Positions 1-8,528 of a stretch of DNA of 64,000 bases are shown here, one piece after another. The stretch is from Arthrobacter horti (lineage in GTDB: Bacteria > Actinomycetota > Actinomycetes > Actinomycetales > Micrococcaceae): positions 434,001-498,000 of the forward strand of contig NZ_JAVALS010000001.1 of assembly GCF_030731045.1 (NCBI RefSeq). Direction: 5' to 3'. The translations under genes were made by a program, and so were the position numbers. The notes beneath the pieces were generated by a model. It saw only the letters and a program-made list of their open reading frames with translations. It was not told the origin of the DNA and did not search any database. Position 1 is the first letter of the stretch. Every line of letters begins with the position of its first letter.

Positions 1-200
1 ACCGAGGCAAGACCCTGGCCGCCGTACTCCTCGTCGACCCCGGTGTGGAACAGCACGCGCTGAGAGGCGCCGTCGTCGTGCACGTCCACATAGGACTCTT
101 CGCCGATGACCTTCTCCTGCGTGCCGTCCTCGCCTTGGTCCAGTAACACGTACCGGGACTCTCCGGGCCGGTCCTGAACGGTGAAGCGTTCCTGTGTCAT
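1..200 (-). CDS. GNAT-family N-acetyltransferase, N-terminal part (cut by window edge)
   Basis: Only the first 66 or so codons are in the window; the gene runs off the left edge. The visible protein begins MTQERFTVQDRPGESRYVLL and contains a GEESYVDVHDDG stretch followed by EEYGGQGLAS. This is the layout of the small GNAT acetyltransferases of the COG2388 type, in which a short beta-strand N-terminus precedes the acetyl-CoA-binding loop. The ATG (198-200) overlaps the TGA of the upstream AhpD-like gene as ATGA, so the two are probably translationally coupled. The substrate cannot be told from this fragment. Confidence 0.7.
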   Translation of the reverse strand, partial: MTQERFTVQDRPGESRYVLLDQGEDGTQEKVIGEESYVDVHDDGASQRVLFHTGVDEEYGGQGLAS

Positions 201-667
201 AGCAGCCTGCCATCCTTTCCCCGGGGGCGGACCGGGTGTTCACTCAGAATCGAAATGCGGTTGAAGGCGTTGATGGTCACCGCGATCCACTCCGCCGCGG
301 CGAAGGCATCGTCCCCGAGTTCACCTCGGGCGGCCTCGAGATCGGCCTTGGACTCCTCGGTCAGCGGCAGGAGCGTGGCGGCTTCTGCGATGGCCAGCAC
401 GGCGATCTCTCGGGCGCTGTAGACCTTCGTCTCCCGCCAGGCAGGGAGAAGATCGAGCTTCTGCTGCGGGATGCCGGAAGAGAGGGCCTCCCGGGAGTGC
501 AGGTCCAGGCAGAAGGCACAGGCGTTCAACTGGGACGCGCGGACCTTGATGAACTCGGTCTCCTGGGCGCTGAGCCCGTGCCGGGTGGCGGCCTCGGCCA
601 CCACCGCCGAGTAGGCCCGGGCGGCCGCCCAGGCCTCGGGGACCGATTTGTCCAGATACGGTCGCAT
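197..667 (-). CDS. AhpD-like / carboxymuconolactone decarboxylase-family protein
   Basis: A 156-residue protein with the AhpD core: a glutamate about 13 residues before a CxxC pair, and a histidine just after it (ACAFCLDLHSREA). In alkylhydroperoxidases of this family these residues form the redox centre, so a peroxidase or disulfide-reductase role is likely. The start is placed at the ATG at 665-667 because GAGGAG lies directly upstream; an in-frame ATG at 682 gives five more residues. It is followed with an ATGA overlap by a GNAT gene. The physiological substrate is unknown. Confidence 0.8.
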   Translation of the reverse strand: MRPYLDKSVPEAWAAARAYSAVVAEAATRHGLSAQETEFIKVRASQLNACAFCLDLHSREALSSGIPQQKLDLLPAWRETKVYSAREIAVLAIAEAATLLPLTEESKADLEAARGELGDDAFAAAEWIAVTINAFNRISILSEHPVRPRGKDGRLL

Positions 668-809
668 TCCACTCCTCACCATTCATGCCAGGTCGGAAGG
701 ACCCGGCGGTTCCAGTCAACCAGGTTCCCGGGCCGGACATTCCCGAGGGGTCTTCGTGTCCGTGAAAGTCACCGTTCACAGGAGGCGCCGTGTGTGAAAA
801 GATCCGGGC

Positions 810-1751
810 ATGGGGGAGCAGGAGTGGGGCGACGGACGCCCGGACGAGGACGGCGCGGTGCGGCCTGAGCCGCGGAAAGCCCCCGAGCGCATTCCCTTGT
901 GGAAGCTCGAAGAAATGATGGGGGACCGGCCTGCGCCGCCGGAGCCCTGGCGGGCCTCCCCACCGCCGGTGGTGACCGCGAAAGGCACGCGGCGGCGTCG
1001 CCGGAGAAGGGTGATCACGATCTCCGGTGCCGTGATCCTCGCGCTGGTCCTCTTCGTCGCCGCGCCGGACCTGGGCCGTCTCGCCCGCTTCGCGGGCCTC
1101 ATGGGACCGGACGTTCCGGCGGCCGCCGCACCGGGCGACATCCTGTCCGGTGGGGCGGCCATCCGGCCCGCCAACGGTCCGCCGCCGGGCAGTGGCGAAC
1201 ACCCGTCGCCGCTCGGCAAACCGGAGCGTGCACCCGCATCGGGCGGGCCCTTCGCCTACATGCAGCTGCAGACCGACGGTAAGCCGGTCACGTACGACCC
1301 CTGCCGGGAGATCCACTATGTGACCCGCTCGGATCACCAGCCGGAGGCGGGTCCCAGCCTGATCGAGCAGGCGGTCCGGGAGGTCTCACGGGTCACGGGA
1401 TTGCGTTTCGTCAATGACGGCACCACCACGGAGAACCCCACCCAGGGCACGGTGACCTTGGGTCTGGGCGGGAGTGAAGGTGTGGCCGTCGGGAGCACAG
1501 GGGCCACGTACGTGACCGGTCAGGTGACTCTCAATGCGGCCGGGATGGTCAAGGTGATCCGGCGGGACGGACTGATCACCGCACGCGCGGTCGTCGAACA
1601 CGAGCTCGCCCACGTGGTGGGCCTGAGCCACGTCGAGGATCCGACTCAGCTCATGAATCCGGTGGCCACGCCGGGCGTCGTCACGTTCGGGAACGGGGAC
1701 CTCACCGGGCTGGCCACCCTCGGTACGGGCCCGTGCCGTCCGGATCTGTGA
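810..1751 (+). CDS. Membrane-anchored matrixin-like zinc metalloprotease
   Basis: This 313-residue protein has a charged cytoplasmic N-terminus with an Arg-rich stop (RRRRRR). A single hydrophobic segment follows at about residues 67-88 (VITISGAVILALVLFVAAP), then a Pro/Gly-rich linker and a C-terminal catalytic domain. The catalytic site is the metzincin motif HELAHVVGLSH (His264, Glu265, His268, His274), followed by a Met-turn candidate (QLMNP). It should be a type II membrane protein with the protease domain outside the cell. It converges with the SRPBCC gene downstream with only 12 bases between. The fold call is firm from the motif; the substrate is unknown. Confidence 0.85.
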   Translation: MGEQEWGDGRPDEDGAVRPEPRKAPERIPLWKLEEMMGDRPAPPEPWRASPPPVVTAKGTRRRRRRRVITISGAVILALVLFVAAPDLGRLARFAGLMGPDVPAAAAPGDILSGGAAIRPANGPPPGSGEHPSPLGKPERAPASGGPFAYMQLQTDGKPVTYDPCREIHYVTRSDHQPEAGPSLIEQAVREVSRVTGLRFVNDGTTTENPTQGTVTLGLGGSEGVAVGSTGATYVTGQVTLNAAGMVKVIRRDGLITARAVVEHELAHVVGLSHVEDPTQLMNPVATPGVVTFGNGDLTGLATLGTGPCRPDL

Positions 1752-1763
1752 CAGGGTGCCAGC

Positions 1764-2282
1764 TCACTTCCCGTCGAGCAGCCGGGCCGCCAGGCCGAGC
1801 TCGCCGCGCTTCATCACACGTCCGTGCGCGGCGGCGAAAAGGGGTGCCAGGACCGGGCTGAGCCGGATCATCCACGGCAGGACCGGCCTGACCCGCCATT
1901 CGATCCTGAGCACCGTAGCGCGCCCGCCATCCGCAGGGCTGAGCCTGAGGCGGCCGGTGCCGAGCAGGTCTCCGCCGGCGTCGGCGTCCAGAAGGTGAGG
2001 CGCAAGCAGGTGGCGCGGCTGGATGTCCACGCGCAGGCGATAGCCGAGCCCAGAGCGGAACTCGAGCCGCGCCGTCGTCGTCCGGAGCGACGGCGGCGAG
2101 CCGGACGCGAGCGGTGCCGTGAGCCTGCACCCGGGCCACCAGGGGAGAGGGCCGACCGGAAGACTCAGGTCGGTGATGACGGCCCAGACGTCTTCCACGG
2201 GCGCGGGGAGGTGCCACTCGGAACGCAGATCATAGAGATGAGGACTCCGGGCGGTGTCTGATCGGGTGGGCTGTGAGGCCAT
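1764..2282 (-). CDS. SRPBCC-family (polyketide cyclase/START-like) protein
   Basis: A 172-residue protein with the SRPBCC signature at its N-terminus: SEWHLPAPVEDVWAVITDLS, followed by PWWPGC. The rest alternates beta strands and ends in a long helix (PVLAPLFAAAHGRVMKRGELGL), as expected of the helix-grip fold that binds hydrophobic ligands. It has no catalytic motif that predicts a reaction. It is a single gene between a convergent metalloprotease and the tRNA-Leu terminator. Confidence 0.75.
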   Translation of the reverse strand: MASQPTRSDTARSPHLYDLRSEWHLPAPVEDVWAVITDLSLPVGPLPWWPGCRLTAPLASGSPPSLRTTTARLEFRSGLGYRLRVDIQPRHLLAPHLLDADAGGDLLGTGRLRLSPADGGRATVLRIEWRVRPVLPWMIRLSPVLAPLFAAAHGRVMKRGELGLAARLLDGK

Positions 2283-2335
2283 GCACGCACCCTACTCCGG
2301 GAGTCCAGGTCGTGAGACGGGGCGGGGAATGAGAA

Positions 2336-2364
2336 AAGGCTCCCGGTCATCGACCGGGAGCCTT
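2336..2364 (-). terminator. Rho-independent terminator of tRNA-Leu
   Basis: A perfect 13-bp inverted repeat (AAGGCTCCCGGTC / GACCGGGAGCCTT) with a 3-base loop lies immediately 3' of the tRNA-Leu gene. On the minus strand it is followed by TTCTC. Confidence 0.85.
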
Positions 2365-2372
2365 CCGCTTTG

Positions 2373-2456
2373 TGCGCGGAGGGGGACTTGAACCCCCACG
2401 CCCTATTCGGGCACTAGCACCTCAAGCTAGCGCGTCTGCCATTCCGCCACCCGCGC
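2373..2456 (-). tRNA. tRNA-Leu, anticodon GAG
   Basis: An 84-base class II tRNA on the minus strand. The 5' acceptor arm GCGCGGG pairs with TCCGCGC at the 3' end, followed by discriminator A73. The anticodon stem CTAGC/GCTAG encloses the loop TTGAGGT, giving anticodon GAG (reads CUC and CUU). The long variable arm GCCCGAATAGGGC-type hairpin and the T-arm (GGGGGTTCAAGTCCCCC) are visible. CCA is not encoded. Confidence 0.95.
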
Positions 2457-2521
2457 ATTCAGGTGATCCGGTCGGCTTCTTCAGCGTTTCCGCTGTTCAG
2501 CCCGCCGGGGCAACGAGAAAT

Positions 2522-2527
2522 ACTCTA
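2522..2527 (-). promoter_or_regulatory. Probable -10 element for tRNA-Leu
   Basis: On the minus strand TAGAGT lies about 65 bases upstream of the tRNA 5' end, inside an AT-richer patch. It matches the TANNNT pattern seen before many genes here. A convincing -35 was not found. Confidence 0.4.
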
Positions 2528-2667
2528 CACGCTTTTCGGGGAAAGGTGAAATCGGCGCTGACGTGGGCGGACGTGGGTTGCGGATGGTGAAGGATCTCCA
2601 TGGACCGCCGGACTTGAGCACTACCCTTGAGGAAACGACATCCCCGCGCGGCACGGAAAGGCGACAC

Positions 2668-3990
2668 ATGAGCACCCCTGAGAACGGAACCGGATCCCTC
2701 GCCGAGACGGAAGTGGTGGACATCTGCCGCGAGCTGATCCGTTTCGACACCACCAACTTCGGTGACAACAACGGCCCGGGGGAGCGCGCGGCCGCCGAGT
2801 ACGTGGCGGGACTCATGGCCGAGGCGAAGCTGGAACCGGAGATCTTCGAATCCTCGCCGGGCCGGGCCAGCGTGGTCGCCCGGATGGAAGGCCAGGACCC
2901 TTCTGCGAGCGCGTTGGTGGTCCACGGACACCTGGACGTGGTTCCGGCTCTGCGGGATCAGTGGAGCGTGGACCCCTTCGCCGCCGAGGTGAAGGACGGG
3001 ATGATCTGGGGCCGCGGCGCCGTGGACATGAAGGACATGGACGCCATGATCCTGGCCACGCTGCGGGACTTCGCCCGCCGTGGCATCCAGCCCAAGCGGG
3101 ACATCGTCTTCGCCTTCTTCGCGGACGAGGAGGCCGGCGGCGATTACGGTGCCCGCTACGCCGTGTCCAAGCGGCCCGAACTCTTCGACGGCGCCACCGA
3201 GGCGATCTCCGAAGTCGGCGGATTCTCCTCCACTATCGGCGGCAAGCGCGCCTATCTGCTGCAGACCGCGGAGAAGGGCCTCTCCTGGCTCCGCCTCGTC
3301 GCCCATGGCCGCGCCGGCCACGGCTCCCAGATCAACACCGACAACGCTGTCACCCGCCTCGCCGCCGCCGTCGCCCGCATCGGCCAGCATGAGTGGCCCA
3401 TCGAGCTGACCGACACCACGCGCCGCTTCCTGGACGGGGTCACCGAGCTGACCGGCGTCGAGTTCGACGCCGGCAACCCGGACGTCCTGCTCAAGGAACT
3501 CGGCACCGTGGCCCGCTTCGTCGGCGCCACGCTGCAGAACACCGCGAACCCCACGCTCCTGAGCGGAGGCTACAAGCACAACGTCATCCCGGAGACCGCG
3601 GAGGCTCTGGTGGACTGCCGGACACTGCCCGGTCAGCAGGAGCAGGTCTTCGAAATCATCAAGGAGCTCGCGGGCGAGGGTATCGAGCTCAGCTACGTGA
3701 ACAAGGACGTCTCCCTGGAGGTCCCGTTCTCCGGGAACCTGGTGGACGCCATGGTGGACTCCCTGAAGAAGCACGACCCGGAGGCCACCGTTCTGCCCTA
3801 CACGCTCTCCGGCGGCACGGACAACAAGTCTCTGAGCCAGCTCGGCATCACCGGCTACGGCTTCGCCCCGCTCCGCCTTCCCGAGGAACTCGACTTCACC
3901 GGCATGTTCCACGGGGTGGATGAGCGGGTCCCGCTGGACTCCCTCAAGTTCGGCACCCGCGTCCTGTCCGATCTGCTGGCCGGCTACTGA
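2668..3990 (+). CDS. M20/M25/M40-family metallo-peptidase
   Basis: A 440-residue zinc hydrolase of the ArgE/DapE/carboxypeptidase G2 superfamily. The metal-binding elements are in order: HGHLDVVP near residue 86, GRGAVDMKD near 117 (bridging Asp), ADEEAGG near 152 (catalytic Glu-Glu), and a C-terminal zinc-ligand region. A dimerisation lid domain follows at about residues 200-310. The likely reaction is hydrolysis of a peptide or N-acyl amino acid in the cytosol. The start is the ATG at 2668 with GGAAAGG upstream; the longer open frame to 2563 lacks a ribosome binding site. Substrate not predictable. Confidence 0.88.
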   Translation: MSTPENGTGSLAETEVVDICRELIRFDTTNFGDNNGPGERAAAEYVAGLMAEAKLEPEIFESSPGRASVVARMEGQDPSASALVVHGHLDVVPALRDQWSVDPFAAEVKDGMIWGRGAVDMKDMDAMILATLRDFARRGIQPKRDIVFAFFADEEAGGDYGARYAVSKRPELFDGATEAISEVGGFSSTIGGKRAYLLQTAEKGLSWLRLVAHGRAGHGSQINTDNAVTRLAAAVARIGQHEWPIELTDTTRRFLDGVTELTGVEFDAGNPDVLLKELGTVARFVGATLQNTANPTLLSGGYKHNVIPETAEALVDCRTLPGQQEQVFEIIKELAGEGIELSYVNKDVSLEVPFSGNLVDAMVDSLKKHDPEATVLPYTLSGGTDNKSLSQLGITGYGFAPLRLPEELDFTGMFHGVDERVPLDSLKFGTRVLSDLLAGY

Positions 3991-3998
3991 GACCCGTC

Positions 3999-4968
3999 AT
4001 GATCGACGCCGCCGCCATCCTGCCGGACGCGCTGCTGGAGCGGTTCCGCGAACGGGCCGCACGCTACGACGCGGAGAACTCGTTCTTCCATGAGGACCTG
4101 CAGGAGCTGAAGGACGCCGGGTACCTCCGCGCGTTCGTCCCGGTGGAGCTCGGCGGACTGGGAGGCGGGCAATGACGCGGTCCTCTTCGACTCGCGCACC
4201 AGCGCGGTGCCCGACGGCGACGGCGGCTACCGCTTCACCGGCACCAAGATCTTCACGAGTCTCTCTCCCGCCTGGACTCGCCTGGGCATCTTCGGCAAAG
4301 ACGAAAGCGGCACGGAGCCGGTGCTGGTCCATGCGTTCATCACCCGTGAGACGCCCGGTTACCGGATCCTGGATGACTGGGACACTCTGGGCATGCGGGC
4401 CAGCCAGTCCTGCACCACGGTCCTGGACGGCGCCCACGCGCCGGCCGACCGAGTGTTCGGCAAGCTCCCCGTGGGCCCCAATGCGGACCCGCTGATCTTC
4501 TCGATCTTCGCGTGCTTCGAGACCCTGCTGGCCGCGGTCTACACCGGCATCACGGACCGGGCGCTCGAGCTCGCGGTGGCGAACGCCACGCGCCGAACCT
4601 CCTTCAAGAACGGCGGCGCCAGCTACGCCCAGGACCCGGACATCCGCTGGAAGGTGGCGGACGCGGCCATCCTCCGGGAGGGGATCGGTCCGCAGCTGGA
4701 CTCGATGGCCCGGGACGTGGACGATCTCGCAGACCACGGGTCCCAGTGGTTCGCCAAGCTGGTGGCACTCAAGGTGCGGGCCACGGAGACCGCACAGGAG
4801 GTGGTCCGTCTGGCGATCCGGGTGTCCGGTGGCGGCAGCTACTACCGGGGCCGGGAGCTGGAACGGCTTTACCGGGACGTGCTGGCCGGGCTCTTCCACC
4901 CCTCTGACGACGAATCGGCGCACGGAACGGTGGCCACGGCGTGGCTGGGGCCGCTGAGCAAGGACTGA
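3999..4968 (+). pseudogene. Acyl-CoA dehydrogenase, inactivated by an internal deletion and frameshift
   Basis: Two parts of one acyl-CoA dehydrogenase lie in different frames. Frame A (from ATG 3999) encodes a normal N-terminus (MIDAAAILPDALLERF, then AGYLRAFVPVELGGLGG) and stops at TGA 4173. Frame B picks up as EAGNDAVLFDSRTSAVPDGD and continues through the beta domain and C-terminal helices to 4968. Intact relatives have roughly 80 more residues between GGLG and the (S)EAGND motif, so most of the N-terminal helical domain has been lost at the GGAGGCGGGCAATGA junction. The remaining 3' frame could start at GTG 4207 but would lack the acyl-CoA and FAD-binding N-terminal half. Probably non-functional. 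Confidence 0.82.
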
Positions 4969-4974
4969 GGATTC

Positions 4975-5208
4975 TCAGATGGTGCGGGCGACATTCATGA
5001 CCTTGCGCCGCATCCAGTAGCGGCGGTGGCCGCCCAAGTACAGGACGGAGCGGTGCAGCTCCCACTTCCCGTACTCGCTGTGCTCCAGCACCCGGCGCCG
5101 CGCGTCAGGCAAGGACTCGTCCCGGTCGACGCTGATCACCAGGTACTCATAGTTCTGTCCCTGGTACAGGCGCTGCTCCACGGACCGTGGCAGGATCTGT
5201 TCCTTCAT
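4975..5208 (-). CDS. DUF5703-family small protein
   Basis: A 77-residue basic protein containing NYEYLVISVDRDESLPDARR, then EYGKWELHRSVLYLGGHRRYW and a C-terminal MRRKVMNVART. The pattern (E/Y-Y-x-V, then EYGxWEL, then RRxWxRRK) is what I recall for the uncharacterised actinobacterial DUF5703 family. A -10-like TAGACA (complement of 5214-5219) ends five bases before the ATG, suggesting a leaderless message. Function unknown. Confidence 0.7.
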   Translation of the reverse strand: MKEQILPRSVEQRLYQGQNYEYLVISVDRDESLPDARRRVLEHSEYGKWELHRSVLYLGGHRRYWMRRKVMNVARTI

Positions 5209-5308
5209 GTGAGATGTCTACCACTGTTGTCTGGCAAAATCCGCAACCCGTGAAGCATTCCTGCATCTCAGCAGGCCATCCGGCCCCGGACCCCCGGAGG
5301 CCATGACG

Positions 5309-5314
5309 TAATGT
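5309..5314 (+). promoter_or_regulatory. -10-like element of uppP, possible leaderless start
   Basis: TAATGT lies 7 bases before the uppP ATG at 5322. Transcription starting at the usual distance would begin at or next to the start codon. No Shine-Dalgarno sequence precedes this ATG. Confidence 0.45.
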
Positions 5315-5321
5315 CTAGTCC

Positions 5322-6155
5322 ATGACGTGGATCGAAGCCGTACTCCTGGGGCTGGTGCAGGGATTGACCGAGTTCCTCCCCATCTCCTCCAGTGCCCACC
5401 AGCGCATCCTGGGCGAATTCCTCCCCGGTGCGTCGGACCCCGGAGCGGCGTTCACCGCCATCACCCAGCTCGGCACCGAGACCGCCGTCCTCCTCTTCTT
5501 CTGGAAGGACATCGTCCGCATCGTCAAGGCCTGGTTCGGCTCGCTGCGGGGAGGCGTGCCTCGGGACGACCCGGACGCCCGCATGGGGTGGCTGGTGATC
5601 TTGGGCAGCATCCCCATCGTGATCCTCGGCCTGGTCTTCCAGCACTACATCGAGAACACGTTCCGGTCCTTGTGGATCGTGGCCACCACGCTCATCGTCT
5701 TCGGCATGATCCTGGCCGTGGCGGACGCCTACGGACGCCAGGACCGTCAGCTGAAGGACCTCACGGTCAAGCACGGCATCCTGTACGGCCTCGCACAGGC
5801 GCTGGCGCTCATCCCCGGGGTGTCCCGTTCCGGAGGCACCATCACCGCGGGGCTCTTCATGGGCTACACCCGCGAGGCGGCGGCACGGTATTCGTTCCTC
5901 CTGGCCATCCCCGCCGTCTTCGGCTCCGGCTTCTACGAGCTCGTCAAGGTCCTCAAAGGTTCCGAAGCCGCCGGCCCGTACGGCCTGGGTGAAACCGCCG
6001 TGGCCACGCTGATCGCGTTCGGCGTGGGCTACGTGATCATCGGCTGGTTCCTCAAGTTCATCTCCAGCCGCGGATACCGCTCCTTCGTCTGGTACCGCAT
6101 CGGCCTGGGAGCCGTGCTTTATGTTCTGCTCGGATTCGGGGTCATCCCGGCCTGA
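5322..6155 (+). CDS. uppP: Undecaprenyl-diphosphatase (UppP/BacA)
   Basis: A 277-residue polytopic membrane enzyme that dephosphorylates undecaprenyl diphosphate, recycling the lipid carrier for peptidoglycan and other wall polymers. Both family signatures are present: [16 protein letters not shown] near residue 20, with Ala in place of the common Gly, and [10 protein letters not shown] near residue 165. About eight hydrophobic segments are visible and the length is typical. Loss of this function raises bacitracin sensitivity in other bacteria. mshC follows 17 bases downstream, and the two may be cotranscribed. Confidence 0.95.
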   Translation: MTWIEAVLLGLVQGLTEFLPISSSAHQRILGEFLPGASDPGAAFTAITQLGTETAVLLFFWKDIVRIVKAWFGSLRGGVPRDDPDARMGWLVILGSIPIVILGLVFQHYIENTFRSLWIVATTLIVFGMILAVADAYGRQDRQLKDLTVKHGILYGLAQALALIPGVSRSGGTITAGLFMGYTREAAARYSFLLAIPAVFGSGFYELVKVLKGSEAAGPYGLGETAVATLIAFGVGYVIIGWFLKFISSRGYRSFVWYRIGLGAVLYVLLGFGVIPA

Positions 6156-6172
6156 GCGATAGTCTGAAGGGC

Positions 6173-7450
6173 GTGAAAGCCTGGAAGACGCGTCCCGTCC
6201 CCGAACTGCCGGGGCACATGTCCCCGGTGTCGATCTTCGACACTTCCCGCGGAGGCCCCGCCGTCATCGAGCCGCAGGCGCGGCAGTCAATGTACGTCTG
6301 CGGCATCACCCCGTACGACGCCACCCACATGGGCCACGCGTCGACGTATCTGGCCTTCGATCTCCTGAACCGCGCCTGGCGCGATGCCGGTAGCCAGGTC
6401 GACTACGTCCAGAATGTCACCGACGTGGATGACCCCCTCCTGGAACGCGCCACGGCCACCGGCCAGGACTGGCGCGAGCTGGCCGTGGACCAGACCGAGC
6501 TGTTCCGCGAGGACATGGAGGCGCTCAATGTGATCGCCCCCGCCCACTACATCGGTGCCGTGGAGGCCATCGAGTGGATCGTCCCCGAAGTGGAGCGCCT
6601 GGTGGAGGCCGGGCTGGCCTACCGGGTGCAGGGCACCGGAGGCGAGCCGGACGGGGATGTCTACTACGACGTCGCCGCCGCGGCCGTCGTGGGACAGCAT
6701 GTCGAGGCCTGGGAGCTGGGATCGGTGTCCGGCCTCAGCGAGGCGGAGATGCTTCCGCTGTTCGCCGAGCGCGGCGGTGACCCGGAGCGTCCCGGCAAGC
6801 GCAATAAGCTCGATCCGCTGCTGTGGCGCGTGGCGCGGGACGGGGAGCCGTGCTGGGATGGCGCGACACTGGGCCGTGGACGCCCCGGCTGGCACATCGA
6901 GTGCACCGTGATCGCCCAGCGTTTCCTGCCGTCCCCCTTCACCGTGCAGGCCGGCGGTTCGGATCTGATCTTCCCGCACCACGAGATGGGCGCGGGGCAC
7001 TGGTTCTCCCTCTCCGGAGAGCCGATGGCCCGGCACTACGCCCACACCGGCATGGTCGGCCTGGACGGTGCCAAGATGAGCAAGTCCCTGGGCAACCTGG
7101 TGCTGGTCTCCTCTCTGCGCCGGCAGGGCGTCGAACCGGCGGCCATCCGCCTGGCCGTGTACGCCAACCACTACCGCACGGACTGGTTCTGGACGGACGA
7201 TCTGCTGCAGCAGGCCCAGGAACGGCTCGCCACGTGGCGTGAGGCATTGGAGCACGCACCCGACGGCACCGCAGGTGCGCTTCTCGCAGCCCTCCGTGCA
7301 CGCCTCGCGGATGACCTCGACGCGCCAGGTGCCCTGGCCGCCGTCGACGATTGGGCACGCCAGGCGCTCGACGCCGGCGGGCCTGCCAGCGCGGTGGACG
7401 CGAACCTCGTCTCCGATGCGGTGAGTGCGCTGCTGGGCATCGAACTCTGA
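6173..7450 (+). CDS. mshC: Cysteine--1-D-myo-inosityl 2-amino-2-deoxy-alpha-D-glucopyranoside ligase (MshC)
   Basis: This 425-residue enzyme ligates cysteine to GlcN-Ins in mycothiol synthesis, using ATP. It is a cysteinyl-tRNA synthetase paralogue. The HIGH-type motif is [14 protein letters not shown] near residue 45, preceded by the zinc ligand Cys in YVCGI. The KMSKS loop is AKMSKSLGN near residue 300. Between them lie the zinc and cysteine site residues (GWHIECT, FPHHE). The N-terminal [13 protein letters not shown] extension and the absence of a tRNA anticodon-binding tail separate MshC from CysS. The start is GTG 6173; TAGTCT ends 7 bases before it. Confidence 0.95.
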   Translation: MKAWKTRPVPELPGHMSPVSIFDTSRGGPAVIEPQARQSMYVCGITPYDATHMGHASTYLAFDLLNRAWRDAGSQVDYVQNVTDVDDPLLERATATGQDWRELAVDQTELFREDMEALNVIAPAHYIGAVEAIEWIVPEVERLVEAGLAYRVQGTGGEPDGDVYYDVAAAAVVGQHVEAWELGSVSGLSEAEMLPLFAERGGDPERPGKRNKLDPLLWRVARDGEPCWDGATLGRGRPGWHIECTVIAQRFLPSPFTVQAGGSDLIFPHHEMGAGHWFSLSGEPMARHYAHTGMVGLDGAKMSKSLGNLVLVSSLRRQGVEPAAIRLAVYANHYRTDWFWTDDLLQQAQERLATWREALEHAPDGTAGALLAALRARLADDLDAPGALAAVDDWARQALDAGGPASAVDANLVSDAVSALLGIEL

Positions 7451-7459
7451 CCCCCTTTC

Positions 7460-7508
7460 AACGGCTGAGGGCCGGTGACGGAGCATCCGTCACCGGCCCT
7501 CAGCCGTT
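7460..7508. terminator. Bidirectional terminator between mshC and the PAC2 gene
   Basis: A perfect inverted repeat with 23-base arms and a 3-base loop (GCA) lies between convergent genes. The outer 16 bases of each arm (AACGGCTGAGGGCCGG and its complement) are identical to those of the hairpin at 29269-29315. Confidence 0.9.
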
Positions 7509-7530
7509 GAGCGTCCCGGACGCGCGCCTC

Positions 7531-8442
7531 TCAGGAGGCGTCGGGATGCGGGTGCCCGTGGCCCTTGCCGCGGCGGCGGAGATAGCGCTCGAACTCCCGC
7601 GCGATCGATTCGCCGGTGGCCTCCGGCAGTTCCGCGGTGTCCGTGGCCTCCTCCAGCTGGCGCACATACCCCGCGATGTCCGGATCGTCCGCCGCGAGCT
7701 CATTGACCCCGCGTTCCCAGGCCTCGGCGTCCTCGGCCAGGTCCCCGGGCTCCACGGGGACCTGGAGCAGTTCCTCGATCCGGTGCAGCAGCGCCAGCTG
7801 AGCCTTGGGCGACGGGGACTGCGCCACATAGTGTGGCACGGTGGCCCAGAGCGACACGGCCGGAAGGCCGGCCAGGCGCGCCACCTCGCCCAGCACCCCG
7901 ATGATCCCGGTGGGCCCCTGGTACGTGGCGGGTTCCAGGTTCAGACGCTCTTGCAGCGCCCGGTCATCCGTGGTGACGGTGACCGGCAGAGGCCGGGTGT
8001 GAGGCACGTCCGCCAGCAGGGCCCCCAGAAGGAGGACCCGGTCCACGCCGAGTTCCTCGGCCCGGGCGAGGATCTCCGCCGTGAACGCGCGCCAGCGGTA
8101 GGAGGGTTCGACGCCGCTGACGAGGATCACGTCCAGGGGAGCGCCTGGGACGCTGGCACGGTGGATCCTGGTGCCCGGCCAGCGCAGCTTGCGTTCGCCG
8201 GACCCCGTGGTGCGGACGGTGGGCCTGGTGAACTGGAAATCGTAGTAGTCGTCGGGCTCCAGGACGGAGACCTTCTGCGCGTGCCACGCCTTGGACAGGA
8301 ACCGGATGGTGTCGCTGGCGGCCTCTCCCGCATCGTTCCAGCCCTCGAAGGCGGCGATGAGAACCGTCCTGCGCGTCCCGTCCCCGTCGCGGGGCAGGAA
8401 CGCCTCGTCGGAAGGACCGTGCTGGTCGTCGTAGCTCTCCAT
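7531..8442 (-). CDS. PAC2-family protein (proteasome assembly chaperone 2-like fold)
   Basis: A 303-residue protein. It shows RTVLIAAFEGWNDAGEAASD near the N-terminus and GVEPSYRW in the middle. Near residue 190 is a GLLADVPHTRPLPVT-like segment (LLGALLADVPHTRP), followed by YQGPTGIIGVL. These are hallmarks of the PAC2 / COG2047-type family widespread in actinobacteria. The C-terminal third is a helical, acidic region ending in an RRRGKGHGHPHPD tail that may bind metal. The start is ATG 8442 with TAGGGT seven bases upstream. Although related in fold to proteasome assembly chaperones, its bacterial role has not been established to my knowledge. Confidence 0.85.
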   Translation of the reverse strand: MESYDDQHGPSDEAFLPRDGDGTRRTVLIAAFEGWNDAGEAASDTIRFLSKAWHAQKVSVLEPDDYYDFQFTRPTVRTTGSGERKLRWPGTRIHRASVPGAPLDVILVSGVEPSYRWRAFTAEILARAEELGVDRVLLLGALLADVPHTRPLPVTVTTDDRALQERLNLEPATYQGPTGIIGVLGEVARLAGLPAVSLWATVPHYVAQSPSPKAQLALLHRIEELLQVPVEPGDLAEDAEAWERGVNELAADDPDIAGYVRQLEEATDTAELPEATGESIAREFERYLRRRGKGHGHPHPDAS

Positions 8443-8515
8443 GGGGACTACCCTACGACGGAGATCCCGGGCTCTGTCACCTGGAGTCCCGGCAGAGCGG
8501 CAGGGTGCCGCCACG

Positions 8516-8521
8516 TAGACT
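8516..8521 (+). promoter_or_regulatory. -10-like element of the HAD phosphatase gene
   Basis: TAGACT stands 7 bases before ATG 8529 with no Shine-Dalgarno between. The divergent PAC2 gene has TAGGGT (complement of 8450-8455) at the same distance from its own ATG. Confidence 0.45.
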
Positions 8522-8528
8522 GAACACC

